Origin: CAYZHM01 sp964478225
GTDB lineage: Bacteria > Pseudomonadota > Alphaproteobacteria > Micavibrionales > Micavibrionaceae
Reading direction: 5' to 3'
DNA: 55,312 nucleotides
Assembly (NCBI GenBank): GCA_964478225.1
Contig: CAYZHM010000011.1
Location: 1 to 55,312 of the forward strand
Part shown: piece after piece, positions 1 to 8,380 of the stretch
How positions within the stretch are numbered: the first letter of the stretch is position 1
Layout of the letters: every line of letters begins with the position of its first letter
Program-made: the position numbers and the translations under genes
The notes under the pieces: generated by a model
Databases searched by the model: none
What the model saw: only the letters and a program-made list of their open reading frames with translations
What the model was told of the DNA's origin: nothing

Positions 1-289
1 CTTCCGCTTTTACGGAATGGGGCTCTCCGCCATTCAAATACAGCCATTCACCGGCTCGCAGATTTATGATGGATTCTGTCAGGCCAAGTGATACGCGCCC
101 TTCAAGACAGTGCAGCGTAATTTCCCCAGGAACTTTGTGTGACGGGATTTCCATGCCTGCCTGGAGAACGAGACGAATGGCCTCAAAGCTATCAGTCTTG
201 ATAATGGCTTGAGTTCTGGCGTCTTTCAGTGCCTCCCCCAAAGGATTTAAATTAACGCTTTCCCCCGGTTTTGCATGTGGTAAGGCCAT
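1..289 (-). CDS. Cupin-fold protein, C-terminus cut off by window edge
   Basis: The ATG at 289 opens a frame that runs to the window start, giving about 96 residues of a single-domain small beta-barrel (cupin) protein. The visible part has the cupin pattern of a hydrophobic strand, then GMEIPSHKVPGEITLHCLEG, and later GEWLYLNGGEPHSV. It is preceded by an AAAGGA ribosome-binding site and lies 28 bp downstream of hmp on the same strand, so it is probably the second gene of the hmp operon and shares its nitric-oxide control. Small cupins of this type often accompany nitrogen-oxide genes, but their reaction is not established. The 3' end and any metal ligands there are outside the window. Confidence 0.75.
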   Translation of the reverse strand, partial: MALPHAKPGESVNLNPLGEALKDARTQAIIKTDSFEAIRLVLQAGMEIPSHKVPGEITLHCLEGRVSLGLTESIINLRAGEWLYLNGGEPHSVKAE

Positions 290-317
290 AATATTTCATC
301 CTTTCCGCAGGCTTTGG

Positions 318-1553
318 TCAGGCCACTTTTCGCTCCAGTTCCTCACGCGGCCCGAAGAATTCGAAATGCACCTGATTACCGGGAATACCCCAGGCCAGAA
401 GTTCATGATAGATATTCACCATGAAGGGCTTTGGACCGCAGAAATAATAATCAGCATGGCGTGAGGGCACGAGGCTCTCAATCAGCGTTGCATCGACAAA
501 CCCGCTGGAGCAATTGCCTCCCGCACTGTCTTCACCGTCCGTTGGCTCGCTGTAACGATAGTGAGCGGTCAGGTTTCCATGTTTTTCTGCCAGCGTATCA
601 ATCGTGTCCTTGAACGGCTGCACATCCTTATTCAAACAACCGTGAATCAGAATAATTTCACGATCCGGCATCGTTTCCAGCGCAGTTTGTAGAATGCTGA
701 GGATCGGTGTAATGCCAACCCCTGCCGCCAGTAGCACCAGCGGGCGTTCGTGTTTGTCATTCGTGTTCAGGAAGAACTCGCCGCAAGGCGGCCCGATCTC
801 CAGTGTATCGCCGGTATTTATTGCATCATGCAAGGTGTTGGACACATAGCCCTTGGGCGTATCGGCTTTTGCGCCAACTTCCCGTTTCACGCTAATACGG
901 AAATAATCCTGCCCCGGTTTGTCGGACAGACTGTAATTGCGCATGGTGGTTGAGTCATCCTTGGTCGGCATCCGTACCGTAATATATTGCCCCGCCATGA
1001 AAGATGGCAGAGTGCCGCCGTCTTTGGGTTTGAGGTAAAAAGACGTAATGATGCTGCTTTCCTTTTCCTTGCGGTCTACGACAAAGTCACGGAAACCTTC
1101 CCAGCCGCCGGTTTTGTCTGCATTCTCACCATAAATCTGTTTTTCCCGCCCGATCAGGATATCCGCCAGAAATCCATACGCCTCGCCCCACGCATTGATC
1201 ACATCATCGGTTGCACCTTCCCCCAGAACTTCGCGGATGGAAGCGAGCAGGTTTTCACCGACAATCGGATAATGCTCCGGTTTGATCATCAATGAAGCAT
1301 GTTTATGGGCGATCAGTTCCACCGCACCGCCCAGCACTTCCAGATTGTCGATATTTGCCGCATACGCGCAAATTGCCGCTGCGAGCGCGCGTTGCTGCGT
1401 ACCGCCTGCCTGATTGGCTGGATTAAAAAACGGTGCGACTTCTGGATTGTGGCTGAACATGCGTTTGTAAAAATGCTTGGTCAGTGTTTCGCCATGTTCA
1501 TTCAAAATGGGCGCAGTGGATTTGACGATATCGATGGTTTGTTGGGACAGCAT
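318..1553 (-). CDS. hmp: Flavohemoprotein, nitric oxide dioxygenase
   Basis: This 411-residue protein has full Hmp length. It has a globin domain (about 1-140), a ferredoxin-reductase-type FAD domain with RNYSLSD (about 150-260) and an NAD(P)-binding domain (about 265-400). Heme-pocket residues Y29 and Q53 and the proximal H85 fall at the family's numbered positions. The family oxidises NO to nitrate with O2 and NADPH in the cytoplasm, and can reduce NO slowly without O2. The gene is divergent from nsrR, and a 23-bp palindrome matching NsrR operators lies 18 bp upstream of the ATG, so NO-relieved repression is likely. A cupin gene follows on the same strand. Confidence 0.97.
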   Translation of the reverse strand: MLSQQTIDIVKSTAPILNEHGETLTKHFYKRMFSHNPEVAPFFNPANQAGGTQQRALAAAICAYAANIDNLEVLGGAVELIAHKHASLMIKPEHYPIVGENLLASIREVLGEGATDDVINAWGEAYGFLADILIGREKQIYGENADKTGGWEGFRDFVVDRKEKESSIITSFYLKPKDGGTLPSFMAGQYITVRMPTKDDSTTMRNYSLSDKPGQDYFRISVKREVGAKADTPKGYVSNTLHDAINTGDTLEIGPPCGEFFLNTNDKHERPLVLLAAGVGITPILSILQTALETMPDREIILIHGCLNKDVQPFKDTIDTLAEKHGNLTAHYRYSEPTDGEDSAGGNCSSGFVDATLIESLVPSRHADYYFCGPKPFMVNIYHELLAWGIPGNQVHFEFFGPREELERKVA

Positions 1554-1570
1554 GGGGAATTGCCTTTCTT

Positions 1571-1593
1571 AATATGTATTTGGTATGTATATT
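1571..1593. promoter_or_regulatory. NsrR operator in the hmp-nsrR intergenic region
   Basis: The half-sites AATATGTAT and ATGTATATT are separated by TTGGT. The right half matches the inverse of the left at 7 of 9 positions. The layout agrees with the known NsrR consensus of AT-rich ATGYAT half-sites. It sits between divergent hmp and nsrR, so it could control both. The assignment is by similarity to the consensus and by the neighbouring nsrR gene. Confidence 0.75.
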
Positions 1594-1653
1594 ATAGATC
1601 GCGGCTAATTATGCAACCCTGTCCGCGATAAATTTTATGATGAGTACAGCATT

Positions 1654-2052
1654 ATGCAGTTAACACGATTTACCGATTACGGTCTGCGCTGCCTGATGTA
1701 TCTGGCGGCGCGCCCTGACAGCCTCTCCAGCGTGAAGGAAATTTCCGAATATTATAAAATTTCCCGCAACCATCTGGTTAAAATTGTTCACCGCCTGTCA
1801 CAGCTTGGATATATCGAAACCAGCAAGGGTAAGGGCGGCGGCATCCGGCTTGCTGAAGGTGCACAAGACCTGCGGCTTGGCGATATTGTAAAGCAGCTGG
1901 AGCCAAACATGTTCATGGTGGAATGCTTTGATGCCGCAACAAATACCTGCCGTGTGACGCAGACCTGTAATCTTAAGCATTATCTGTTTGATGCCAGCAA
2001 TGAATTTATAAACACCCTCAACCAACATACGCTTGGTGATACAGTTTCTTAA
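1654..2052 (+). CDS. nsrR: Rrf2-family nitric-oxide-sensing repressor NsrR
   Basis: This 132-residue protein begins MQLTRFTDYGLR, typical of NsrR. It has a winged helix with SRNHLVKIVHRLS and the wing GKGGGIRLA. Three cysteines, C91, C99 and C105, are placed like the [Fe-S] ligands of NsrR. In the family, NO damages the cluster and releases DNA, turning on hmp and other NO-stress genes. It is divergent from hmp with a matching operator between them. The spacing of the first two cysteines is longer than in the E. coli protein, as is common in other NsrR lineages. It ends 13 bp before the convergent nrdG. Confidence 0.93.
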   Translation: MQLTRFTDYGLRCLMYLAARPDSLSSVKEISEYYKISRNHLVKIVHRLSQLGYIETSKGKGGGIRLAEGAQDLRLGDIVKQLEPNMFMVECFDAATNTCRVTQTCNLKHYLFDASNEFINTLNQHTLGDTVS

Positions 2053-2065
2053 AAACTCAGGTTTT

Positions 2066-2812
2066 TTAAAAGTTACGAAATTCCAAGGTGAAATTTGGAG
2101 GAGCATAGAGAGCGTCCGTATTCAGAACACGCTCTTGTTTACGCATAAAGCCCAATGTCGGGCGATCATCGCTATGGGTGAAATTCTGTATGGCGTGCCG
2201 GCCTTGGTAACCACGATTTTCAAGATCATGGATAATGGCATTGACATCATCTTCATCCATCAGATTTGTGTGAACAGTCGTGCGCACCTCAAATGGCACG
2301 GCTTTTTGCGCGCATAAAAGATCAAGCGTTTTGGTGAATTCGTTGTATTTATCAACGCCCGTGACTTTTTTGAATTTATGGGGCGGGGCTTTGTAATCCA
2401 GCGCAATGTAATTCAAAAATCCTTGACGCAAGAAATCGTCAATGATATCGGGTCTTAGACCGTTCGTATCAAGTTTGACGGCATAACCCAGTTTTTTCAC
2501 CTGTTTGATAAAATCGGGCAATCCGGGATAGGCCGAGGCCTCACCGCCTGAGAGAACGACACCATCCAGAAGTCCTGCGCGCTTTTTCAGGAAATCGAAA
2601 ACCTGACCCACATCGCCTCGCCCCTTGCCTTTGACGATTTGAGGATTGTGACAGTAAGGACAGCGCATGTTGCATCCGGAAAACCAGACAATACAGGCCG
2701 TCTGCCCCGGAAAATCGAGCATCGTGAAGGGGGTGACAGAGTATATGGGAAGTGCCCCCTGTTTTTTGACAGGGGGCTTGGCTTCCGGTTTATTGGCAAG
2801 CGCAAGAGCCAT
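2066..2812 (-). CDS. nrdG: Anaerobic ribonucleotide reductase activase (radical SAM)
   Basis: This 248-residue radical SAM enzyme has its CxxxCxxC cluster motif at C47, C51 and C54 (CNMRCPYC). GGEAS follows as the SAM-binding GGE motif. It belongs to the longer NrdG2-like class (about 230 residues) rather than the 154-residue E. coli form. Its role is to put the glycyl radical on NrdD using SAM and a reductant. It starts 2 bp after the nrdD stop codon, so the two are surely co-transcribed and probably translationally coupled. The FNR box and NrdR box upstream of nrdD should set its expression. Confidence 0.93.
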   Translation of the reverse strand: MALALANKPEAKPPVKKQGALPIYSVTPFTMLDFPGQTACIVWFSGCNMRCPYCHNPQIVKGKGRGDVGQVFDFLKKRAGLLDGVVLSGGEASAYPGLPDFIKQVKKLGYAVKLDTNGLRPDIIDDFLRQGFLNYIALDYKAPPHKFKKVTGVDKYNEFTKTLDLLCAQKAVPFEVRTTVHTNLMDEDDVNAIIHDLENRGYQGRHAIQNFTHSDDRPTLGFMRKQERVLNTDALYAPPNFTLEFRNF

Positions 2813-2814
2813 GA

Positions 2815-4857
2815 TTACACGCCAGTGAAAAGACTACCGGTATCAACCCAGTCTTCCTTGAAGTGCTTGCGTTCACGGTGTTCGCCCTGTTTGCCTTTGT
2901 TAAAGCTGTCCACGGGACGGAAATAGCCCATGACACGTGTCCACACTTTGGTGTTTTCACCGCAGGTCGGGCATTCTGGCTGCTCTCCGTTGAGATAGCC
3001 ATGCGTATCACAAACCGAGAAAACAGGCGTCACGGTGATATAGGGAAGCTGGTAATTGCCAATCACTTTTTTGACGAACCCCTTACAGGCTTCGGCGCTG
3101 CTCAGCTTCTCATTCATGTAAAGATGCAACACCGTACCGCCCGTATATTTGCACTGCAGACGGTTTTGCAGCTCCAGAGCTTCAAACGGGTCTTCTGTGT
3201 GATCGGCAGGAATTTGGGATGAATTGGTGTAGTATATGTTTTCACCAAAGCCTGCCTGCAGGATATCGGGGAAGCGCTTCTTGTCTTCCTTGGCAAAACG
3301 GTATGTCGTCCCTTCCGCCGGCGTAGCCTCCAGATTATAGAGATTGCCAGTTTCTTCCTGATAACCAAGGAGTTTTGTGCGCATATGATCCAGAATATCA
3401 ATACTCATCTGAATGCCTTGCTCGTCTGTAATGTCATGTTCGTCATCGGTGAAATTACGGATCATTTCATTCATACCGTTGACACCGATGGTAGAGAAGT
3501 GATTGCGGAAAAATGGCAGATAGCGGGATGTGTAGGGGTATAGTCCACGATCATACATTTTTTGTGCGAAGACACGTTTTTTCTCCAATGTGGATTTTCC
3601 TATGTCCATCAGGCGGTCAACTTCCGCCATCAAGCCCTTGAAGTCGCCTTTGAAGCGGTAGCCCAGGCGCGCCATGTTCAGAGTCACAACGCCGATAGAG
3701 CCGGTCATCTCTGCTGAGCCAAATAGGCCGTTCCCGCGCTTAAGTAGCTCGCGCAAATCCAGTTGCAGGCGGCAGCACATGGAACGTACCGCGCCGGGGG
3801 AATAGGCTTCCGGATTGCGTACGCGCTCCCCTTTTTCATTTTTCATCCATTGGGAACCAACGAAATTTTGGAAATAAGAGGAACCGACTTTTGCCGTATT
3901 TTCAAAAATAGCCTCTGCTACCTTGCTGTCCCAATCAAAATCTTCGGTGATATTGACGGTTGGAATCGGGAAGGTAAAAGGTTGCCCCGTGGAATCGCCT
4001 TCGGTCATCACCTCGTAATAAGCGATATTGATCATCTCCATTTCAGGGGCAAAATGTTTAAATGTGGTGTCTTCAAGACTGCGCAAACCCATGTCCCGCT
4101 GCTGTGCCTTTAACAGCAATTCATCATTCTCGATCCCTTTAAAGAGATGCAGATCGTTGTGCGTTGGGAACTGATTTTGCAAGTCTTCCGGCACCGTAAT
4201 ATCCAGGGTAATATTGGTGAAGGGGGATTGGCCCCAACGCGCCGGAACATTCAGATTGTAAACAAACTGACGAATCGCCTTTTTAACTTCTTTAAAGCTC
4301 AATTGATCATAAAACACATAAGGCGCAAGATAGGTGTCAAAGGAGCTGAACGCCTGCGCGCCCGCCCATTCGGATTGCAGGATGCCAAGGAAATTGGACA
4401 TTTGCCCTAAAGCCTCACGGAAATGACGTGGGGGGCGAGAGGAAACACGTCCGCCAACGCCATTAAATCCGTCATTGAGCAGGGCACGAAGTGACCAGCC
4501 CGCGCAATATCCGGTCAGGCAGTCCAGATCGTGGATGTGAACATCGCCATTGCGGTGCGCCTGTCCCTCTTCGGGGGAGTAAACTTCATCCAGCCAGAAA
4601 TTGGCGATCACTTTTCCGGCGACATTATTGATCAGGCCGGCATTGGAGTACCCGGTATTGGCATTGGCCTTGATTCTCCAGTCAGATCCGGAAATATACT
4701 CGCTGATCGCCTCGGAGCAATCCACAGATGTTCCGCCAAAAAGCGTAACGATCTGATCTGTTTCAGGGTTGGCGGGGTGAGTCGCCGGAAAAGCGATCAC
4801 TGATTTTTTCTCTACAGAATCGGTGGTTTTGGATCTGGCAGCAGAGGCGTCGGACAT
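2815..4857 (-). CDS. nrdD: Anaerobic ribonucleoside-triphosphate reductase, class III
   Basis: This 680-residue NrdD reduces ribonucleoside triphosphates to deoxy forms without O2. The C-terminal glycyl-radical loop reads RVMGYFRPV, with the radical glycine at about G644. The cysteine set just before it (CDTHGYL and CPTCGE) is the family's zinc site. The ATG at 4857 follows a good AAAGGAG. Upstream lie a NrdR box (4943-4958) and an FNR box (4998-5011). With the FNR box centred at -41.5, transcription would begin near 4963, so the NrdR box would sit at the start of the transcript, as expected for a repressor site. This combines anaerobic activation with dNTP-sensing repression. Confidence 0.96.
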   Translation of the reverse strand: MSDASAARSKTTDSVEKKSVIAFPATHPANPETDQIVTLFGGTSVDCSEAISEYISGSDWRIKANANTGYSNAGLINNVAGKVIANFWLDEVYSPEEGQAHRNGDVHIHDLDCLTGYCAGWSLRALLNDGFNGVGGRVSSRPPRHFREALGQMSNFLGILQSEWAGAQAFSSFDTYLAPYVFYDQLSFKEVKKAIRQFVYNLNVPARWGQSPFTNITLDITVPEDLQNQFPTHNDLHLFKGIENDELLLKAQQRDMGLRSLEDTTFKHFAPEMEMINIAYYEVMTEGDSTGQPFTFPIPTVNITEDFDWDSKVAEAIFENTAKVGSSYFQNFVGSQWMKNEKGERVRNPEAYSPGAVRSMCCRLQLDLRELLKRGNGLFGSAEMTGSIGVVTLNMARLGYRFKGDFKGLMAEVDRLMDIGKSTLEKKRVFAQKMYDRGLYPYTSRYLPFFRNHFSTIGVNGMNEMIRNFTDDEHDITDEQGIQMSIDILDHMRTKLLGYQEETGNLYNLEATPAEGTTYRFAKEDKKRFPDILQAGFGENIYYTNSSQIPADHTEDPFEALELQNRLQCKYTGGTVLHLYMNEKLSSAEACKGFVKKVIGNYQLPYITVTPVFSVCDTHGYLNGEQPECPTCGENTKVWTRVMGYFRPVDSFNKGKQGEHRERKHFKEDWVDTGSLFTGV

Positions 4858-4942
4858 GGTTTTTCTCCTTTACATGTTTGTTTCATAAGAATTTTTGGAA
4901 CCTTGCTTCTCGGAAGGAGAAAACGAGGAGGAATTTCAAAAC

Positions 4943-4958
4943 ACACTACATATTGTGT
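4943..4958. promoter_or_regulatory. NrdR box upstream of nrdD
   Basis: The sequence ACACTACATATTGTGT is a near-perfect match to the NrdR consensus ACACWATATATWGTGT. NrdR is the ATP/dATP-sensing repressor of ribonucleotide reductase genes. Most targets have two boxes; I see only one clear copy here. Confidence 0.8.
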
Positions 4959-4997
4959 GTTCTTATTAAACGGTATACTAAATAAAGGGCTTCAAAT

Positions 4998-5011
4998 TTG
5001 ATCTAGATCAA
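4998..5011. promoter_or_regulatory. FNR-type box between nrdDG and the bioH-like operon
   Basis: TTGATCTAGATCAA is a perfect TTGAT-N4-ATCAA palindrome. To the right, GATAAT at 5034-5039 is at the position expected of a -10 element for a site centred at -41.5, giving a start near 5046, 26 bases before the bioH-like gene. To the left, TATACC at 4977-4972 is a weaker -10 for nrdD. The box can therefore serve both directions. Whether FNR or a Dnr/Nnr-type protein binds cannot be told from the site alone. Confidence 0.85.
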
Positions 5012-5071
5012 GTCGATCAGAATATTTTTTTCTGATAATAGAGTTTTCCTGAAAACAGAGAGGAAGACTGC

Positions 5072-5713
5072 TTGAGCGTTCATTATGTATTTGTGCATGG
5101 TTGGGGAACTGATCCAGATTTCTGGGAAAGATTGCGCCCGCATTTTCCAAAAAAACAATCTCATTTTTTAAATCTTGGCTTTATTGGACACGATCAAAGA
5201 ATCGAAAATCACAAAGCACCGAGCGACAGCAAGCGTGTCTATATCACGCACTCTTTAGGAACCTTGTGGGCGTTAAAGAACAAAGTCGCAGATATTGACG
5301 TGCTGATCGCTATCAATGGATTTTATCGTTTCAAGAGTTTTTCAGACGAGCGTTCCTTGCAGGCCATGAAATTAAGGCTGGAGCGTGATCCTATTCCGCA
5401 AATGGGGGATTTCTGGAAGAAATGCGGAATCACGAAAGATAAAGCTCACCTGAACTTGCAAAGACTGCAAGAAGGCATGGTCTGGATCAGTAAAATCAGC
5501 GCCGCAAAAGAGCTTGGTGCGTATGCAAAGCCTGTTCTTTGTTTGTGTGGCGATGCCGATCCGATACTAGATCAGGACATCATGAAAAAGGAGTGGTCGG
5601 GTTTTCCGATTAAAACGCTTATGGGCGGCGGGCACATTATGCCGTGGTCGCATCCTGAATGGTGCGCCAATACAATAAAGGAGTTTGTCAGTGGCCTTAA
5701 GTTGGAAAGATAA
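5072..5713 (+). CDS. Alpha/beta hydrolase, BioH-like carboxylesterase
   Basis: This 213-residue protein has an alpha/beta-hydrolase fold. HGWG near the N-terminus forms the oxyanion region, the nucleophile is in THSLG (S61), an acid is in GDADP (D161 or D163) and the histidine is in GGGHIMPW (H188). In biotin synthesis BioH removes the methyl ester from pimeloyl-ACP after BioC has made it. The next gene is BioC-like and overlaps this one, which supports that role. The TTG start at 5072 is chosen because AGAGGAAG precedes it and no later start fits. A strong FNR-type promoter lies upstream, unusual for biotin genes. It is shorter than E. coli BioH (256), and a BioG/BioV-type analogue is possible. 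Confidence 0.7.
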   Translation: MSVHYVFVHGWGTDPDFWERLRPHFPKKQSHFLNLGFIGHDQRIENHKAPSDSKRVYITHSLGTLWALKNKVADIDVLIAINGFYRFKSFSDERSLQAMKLRLERDPIPQMGDFWKKCGITKDKAHLNLQRLQEGMVWISKISAAKELGAYAKPVLCLCGDADPILDQDIMKKEWSGFPIKTLMGGGHIMPWSHPEWCANTIKEFVSGLKLER

Positions 5714-6416
5714 AGTAATGCGCAATTTTGATACTCAGGCGCATCTGTATGATCAGTATGGTGATGTGCAAGCCCATGTAGCCGATAGTCTGGCCTGTGA
5801 TCTTCCTTGTCTTGAAAATGCCGCCATTTTGGAAACAGGGTGCGGCACAGGTTTTTTGACCGAACATTTAGCCAGGAAATATGCTGGGCATCAGCTTCAT
5901 ATTACGGATGTGAGTCCCCGTATGCTTAAACAGACAAAAAGTAGATTTTCGGGGATGTCGACACGCTTTTTCATTCTGGACGCAGAAAAAGAACAAACAG
6001 GAGAAACATATGATCTGATTACCGCCAGTATGGTTTGTCAGTGGTTTGAAGATCTGGAGGAAGGGTTAGACAATCTGAAAAGCATGCTAAAGCCAGACGG
6101 CACATTTTATTTTTCGCTGCCCGGGCCAGATTGCTTTAAAGAATGGCGAAGTACCCTTGATCAATTGGGGCTTCCTTCCGGCATGCCCAATTTTAGCTAT
6201 TCCGAGGGGATATACAGAGAAGAAAAGATCAAAAAAAGTTGCAGAGATAGTTGGGGTTTTCTTTCCAGTTTAAAAAATATGGGCGCGTCCTGCAGCAGAG
6301 AAAACTATACGCCTCTTATTCTCTCACAAATCAGAAAGGCTTGTGCAGCTTTTGATTCCCAGAATTTTAAGCATGTCACGTGGCATATTTTATATGGCTG
6401 CATCACAAAAGCATAA
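5691..6416 (+). CDS. bioC: SAM-dependent methyltransferase, BioC-like (malonyl-ACP O-methyltransferase)
   Basis: This is a class I methyltransferase of 241 residues from the GTG at 5691. Motif I reads ETGCGTGF, and MVCQWFEDLE matches the BioC signature around the QW pair. The C-terminal VTWHILYG also resembles BioC. BioC methylates malonyl-ACP to disguise it for fatty-acid elongation towards pimelate. I choose GTG 5691 over TTG 5685 because AAAGGAG ends 7 bases before it. The gene overlaps the bioH-like gene by 23 bp and is followed after 17 bp by the thiO-like gene, so the three form one operon. No other bio genes are in the window. Confidence 0.75.
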   Translation: MALSWKDKVMRNFDTQAHLYDQYGDVQAHVADSLACDLPCLENAAILETGCGTGFLTEHLARKYAGHQLHITDVSPRMLKQTKSRFSGMSTRFFILDAEKEQTGETYDLITASMVCQWFEDLEEGLDNLKSMLKPDGTFYFSLPGPDCFKEWRSTLDQLGLPSGMPNFSYSEGIYREEKIKKSCRDSWGFLSSLKNMGASCSRENYTPLILSQIRKACAAFDSQNFKHVTWHILYGCITKA

Positions 6417-6433
6417 ACGATAAGGAAAAAATA

Positions 6434-7495
6434 ATGAGTAAAAAGATTGCTATTATAGGCGCAGGGATATCAGGATTACTGGCGGCGTGTATGAATGCTG
6501 AAAAAGGCTATCAGGTTACGATTTTTGAGAAACAGGTTTTTCCGTCCGTCAATCCCAGCACAATTGCAGGCGGCATGATGGCGCCATACAGCGAAATCGA
6601 CACTTTGCCGCTGAGTTTTGTGAAGGCGGGGGTGAAAGGCATTGCAATGTGGAAGGCTATGTTAGATGGCGGCGCAGATTTTGTGTTTAGCAAAGAAGGC
6701 AGCCTGTTTGTGGCGCACCCGGCAGACGAAGTTTATCTGGATAGGTTTGTACACCATCTACACTCTGTAAATGGAGCGTGGCAATGGGTTGATGAAAAAG
6801 AAATTGGTGCGCTGGAACCTGATTTGCAGAATCGTTTCATCAAAGGAATTTATATTCCGGAAGAAGCGCATCTTGTGCCGTTGCTGGCGTTAGAAGCTCT
6901 TTTCAAAAAATTCATATCTTTAAACGGACAAATGATAAAGCAGGAGGTGCAGCCGGAAGATTTGGCGCTGGATTATGACTGGGTGATCGATTGCCGTGGC
7001 TATGCGCCGCAATTCGACCAGGATTTACGCGGCATTAAGGGCGAAATTCTTTTAATTCGGAATTTGGAATTTTCTCTGAAACGGCCCGTACGGTTAATGC
7101 ATCCGCGTTATCCGCTTTATATCGTCCCAAGGCCGGATCACGTCTTTGCCGTCGGCGCGACAGCGATAGAAAATGCAGATGAAGACGATGGTTTGGTGAT
7201 GTTGCGTTCAGCCATGGAACTGATGAGCGCGTGTTACAGCCTGCATCCCAGTTTTGGTGAATCGAAGGTACTGGATATGTCGTCGGGTATCAGAGCCGCC
7301 TATCAGGATAATTTGCCGCGCATCATCATTGATGGAGAAAAAAGATATATCCGCAGCAACGGGCTGTTTCGGCATGGGTATTTACTTTCCCCGATCATGG
7401 CGCGATGTATTGCACATTATATTGAAACCGGAGAAGAGAATGAGGATTTTTTATTGTTTTCCGGACGGTATAATCACGCTGCCTTCCAGGAATAG
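6434..7495 (+). CDS. FAD-dependent amine oxidoreductase, ThiO-like
   Basis: This 353-residue flavoprotein of the D-amino-acid-oxidase superfamily has an N-terminal GAGISGL FAD-binding loop. The C-terminal SSGIRAAYQDNLPRI and FRHGYLLSP resemble the glycine oxidase ThiO, which makes the imine used for the thiazole of thiamine. The ATG at 6434 is preceded by TAAGGAAAA; a longer frame from 6380 would overlap bioC and lacks a binding site. No thiS, thiG or thiE gene is nearby, and expression from an FNR promoter is odd for an O2-using oxidase. A dehydrogenase on another amine is therefore possible. Its 3' end overlaps the convergent ubiV by 22 bp. Confidence 0.65.
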   Translation: MSKKIAIIGAGISGLLAACMNAEKGYQVTIFEKQVFPSVNPSTIAGGMMAPYSEIDTLPLSFVKAGVKGIAMWKAMLDGGADFVFSKEGSLFVAHPADEVYLDRFVHHLHSVNGAWQWVDEKEIGALEPDLQNRFIKGIYIPEEAHLVPLLALEALFKKFISLNGQMIKQEVQPEDLALDYDWVIDCRGYAPQFDQDLRGIKGEILLIRNLEFSLKRPVRLMHPRYPLYIVPRPDHVFAVGATAIENADEDDGLVMLRSAMELMSACYSLHPSFGESKVLDMSSGIRAAYQDNLPRIIIDGEKRYIRSNGLFRHGYLLSPIMARCIAHYIETGEENEDFLLFSGRYNHAAFQE

Positions 7496-8376
7496 CCAAG
7501 GGTTTTATGATAAAATCCGTTTGAAAACGGCACGTTTGGTATTAGTTCTTTTAATTGTGCTTCAGCTTCACCGGCATCGATCTTTTTATCAAGCACGTTT
7601 CTAAACAGGCAAGCAACCTGCTTCATATCATGCGTGTGCGGGGAAAGGCGGAAGGACTTTACGCCCATATCTGCCATTTCATGCAATTCATGAACAAGGT
7701 TCAGGTAAGTGTAAGATAATGTCTGTACACCGTTGACGCATAAAAAATCTTTTTCTTCCAGCGTTTTTAATATCATGCCGTCCGGATCTTCTTCACAGAC
7801 AAACTGGCAATTATCTTTAACCCGGCCATGAGCACGCGCATGATAACACCGTGCCGAAAGCGCAAGGCCAACGCGTCCGAAAACCTGCACCTCAAGACCG
7901 ACCCCGATATCATCGGCTTTTTGTCCCAGAGCGGATATAGACTCCGCCGGTAATTCCGCAGGCAGAGTAAAGTGGGTTGCCCCACCAGAGGCCAGATGTT
8001 CCATCACGTCTTCGTTATAGACATTAAAATACTGGCCAATCCGGTGTGGCTTCCCGCGCAAATGATAGAGTGCGGCGGCATCATTGGCTTCAACCTCAAA
8101 ATCTTCAAGTTCGCATAATCCTTCGGTCATTTTGCGTTCACGGGGGATCATGATTTCAGCCAGAGAGCAAAATACGACTTTTTTCCCGCCCGCCATAAGG
8201 CGCTCGGCAACCTCGCTATAATGCTGTTCAAAAAACGGTGTCCGCTTGGAGCAGATAACCTCGCCCAGATAGACCGTTTCAACCGGCGCTTCATCGGCAA
8301 TACGAAAATAAAAGTCACGTTTTTTCTCAGCAGGCCAGTGGAATAAAATTGGTCCCATTGTCAATTGCGCCATCAT
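7474..8376 (-). CDS. ubiV: O2-independent ubiquinone hydroxylation protein UbiV (U32 family)
   Basis: This 300-residue U32-family protein carries the UbiV cysteine set: GEVICSKR (C42), SARCYHAR and the NCQFVC pair, known to bind a [4Fe-4S] cluster. With UbiU it forms a complex that hydroxylates ubiquinone precursors without O2, probably using prephenate as oxygen source. The start at 8376 is preferred because GGAGATAA precedes it and it falls 4 bp after the ubiU stop. A longer frame from 8403 would overlap ubiU and has a poorer site. It is the last gene of ubiTUV. Ubiquinone made this way would feed the nitrate reductase encoded 6 kb away. Confidence 0.92.
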   Translation of the reverse strand: MMAQLTMGPILFHWPAEKKRDFYFRIADEAPVETVYLGEVICSKRTPFFEQHYSEVAERLMAGGKKVVFCSLAEIMIPRERKMTEGLCELEDFEVEANDAAALYHLRGKPHRIGQYFNVYNEDVMEHLASGGATHFTLPAELPAESISALGQKADDIGVGLEVQVFGRVGLALSARCYHARAHGRVKDNCQFVCEEDPDGMILKTLEEKDFLCVNGVQTLSYTYLNLVHELHEMADMGVKSFRLSPHTHDMKQVACLFRNVLDKKIDAGEAEAQLKELIPNVPFSNGFYHKTLGYSWKAA

Positions 8377-8380
8377 TGGC

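Noticed and set aside
2051..2066. AAAAAC-TCAG-GTTTTT hairpin between nsrR and nrdG
   Set aside because: The stem is only 6 A-T-rich pairs and overlaps coding ends; it is too weak to call a terminator.
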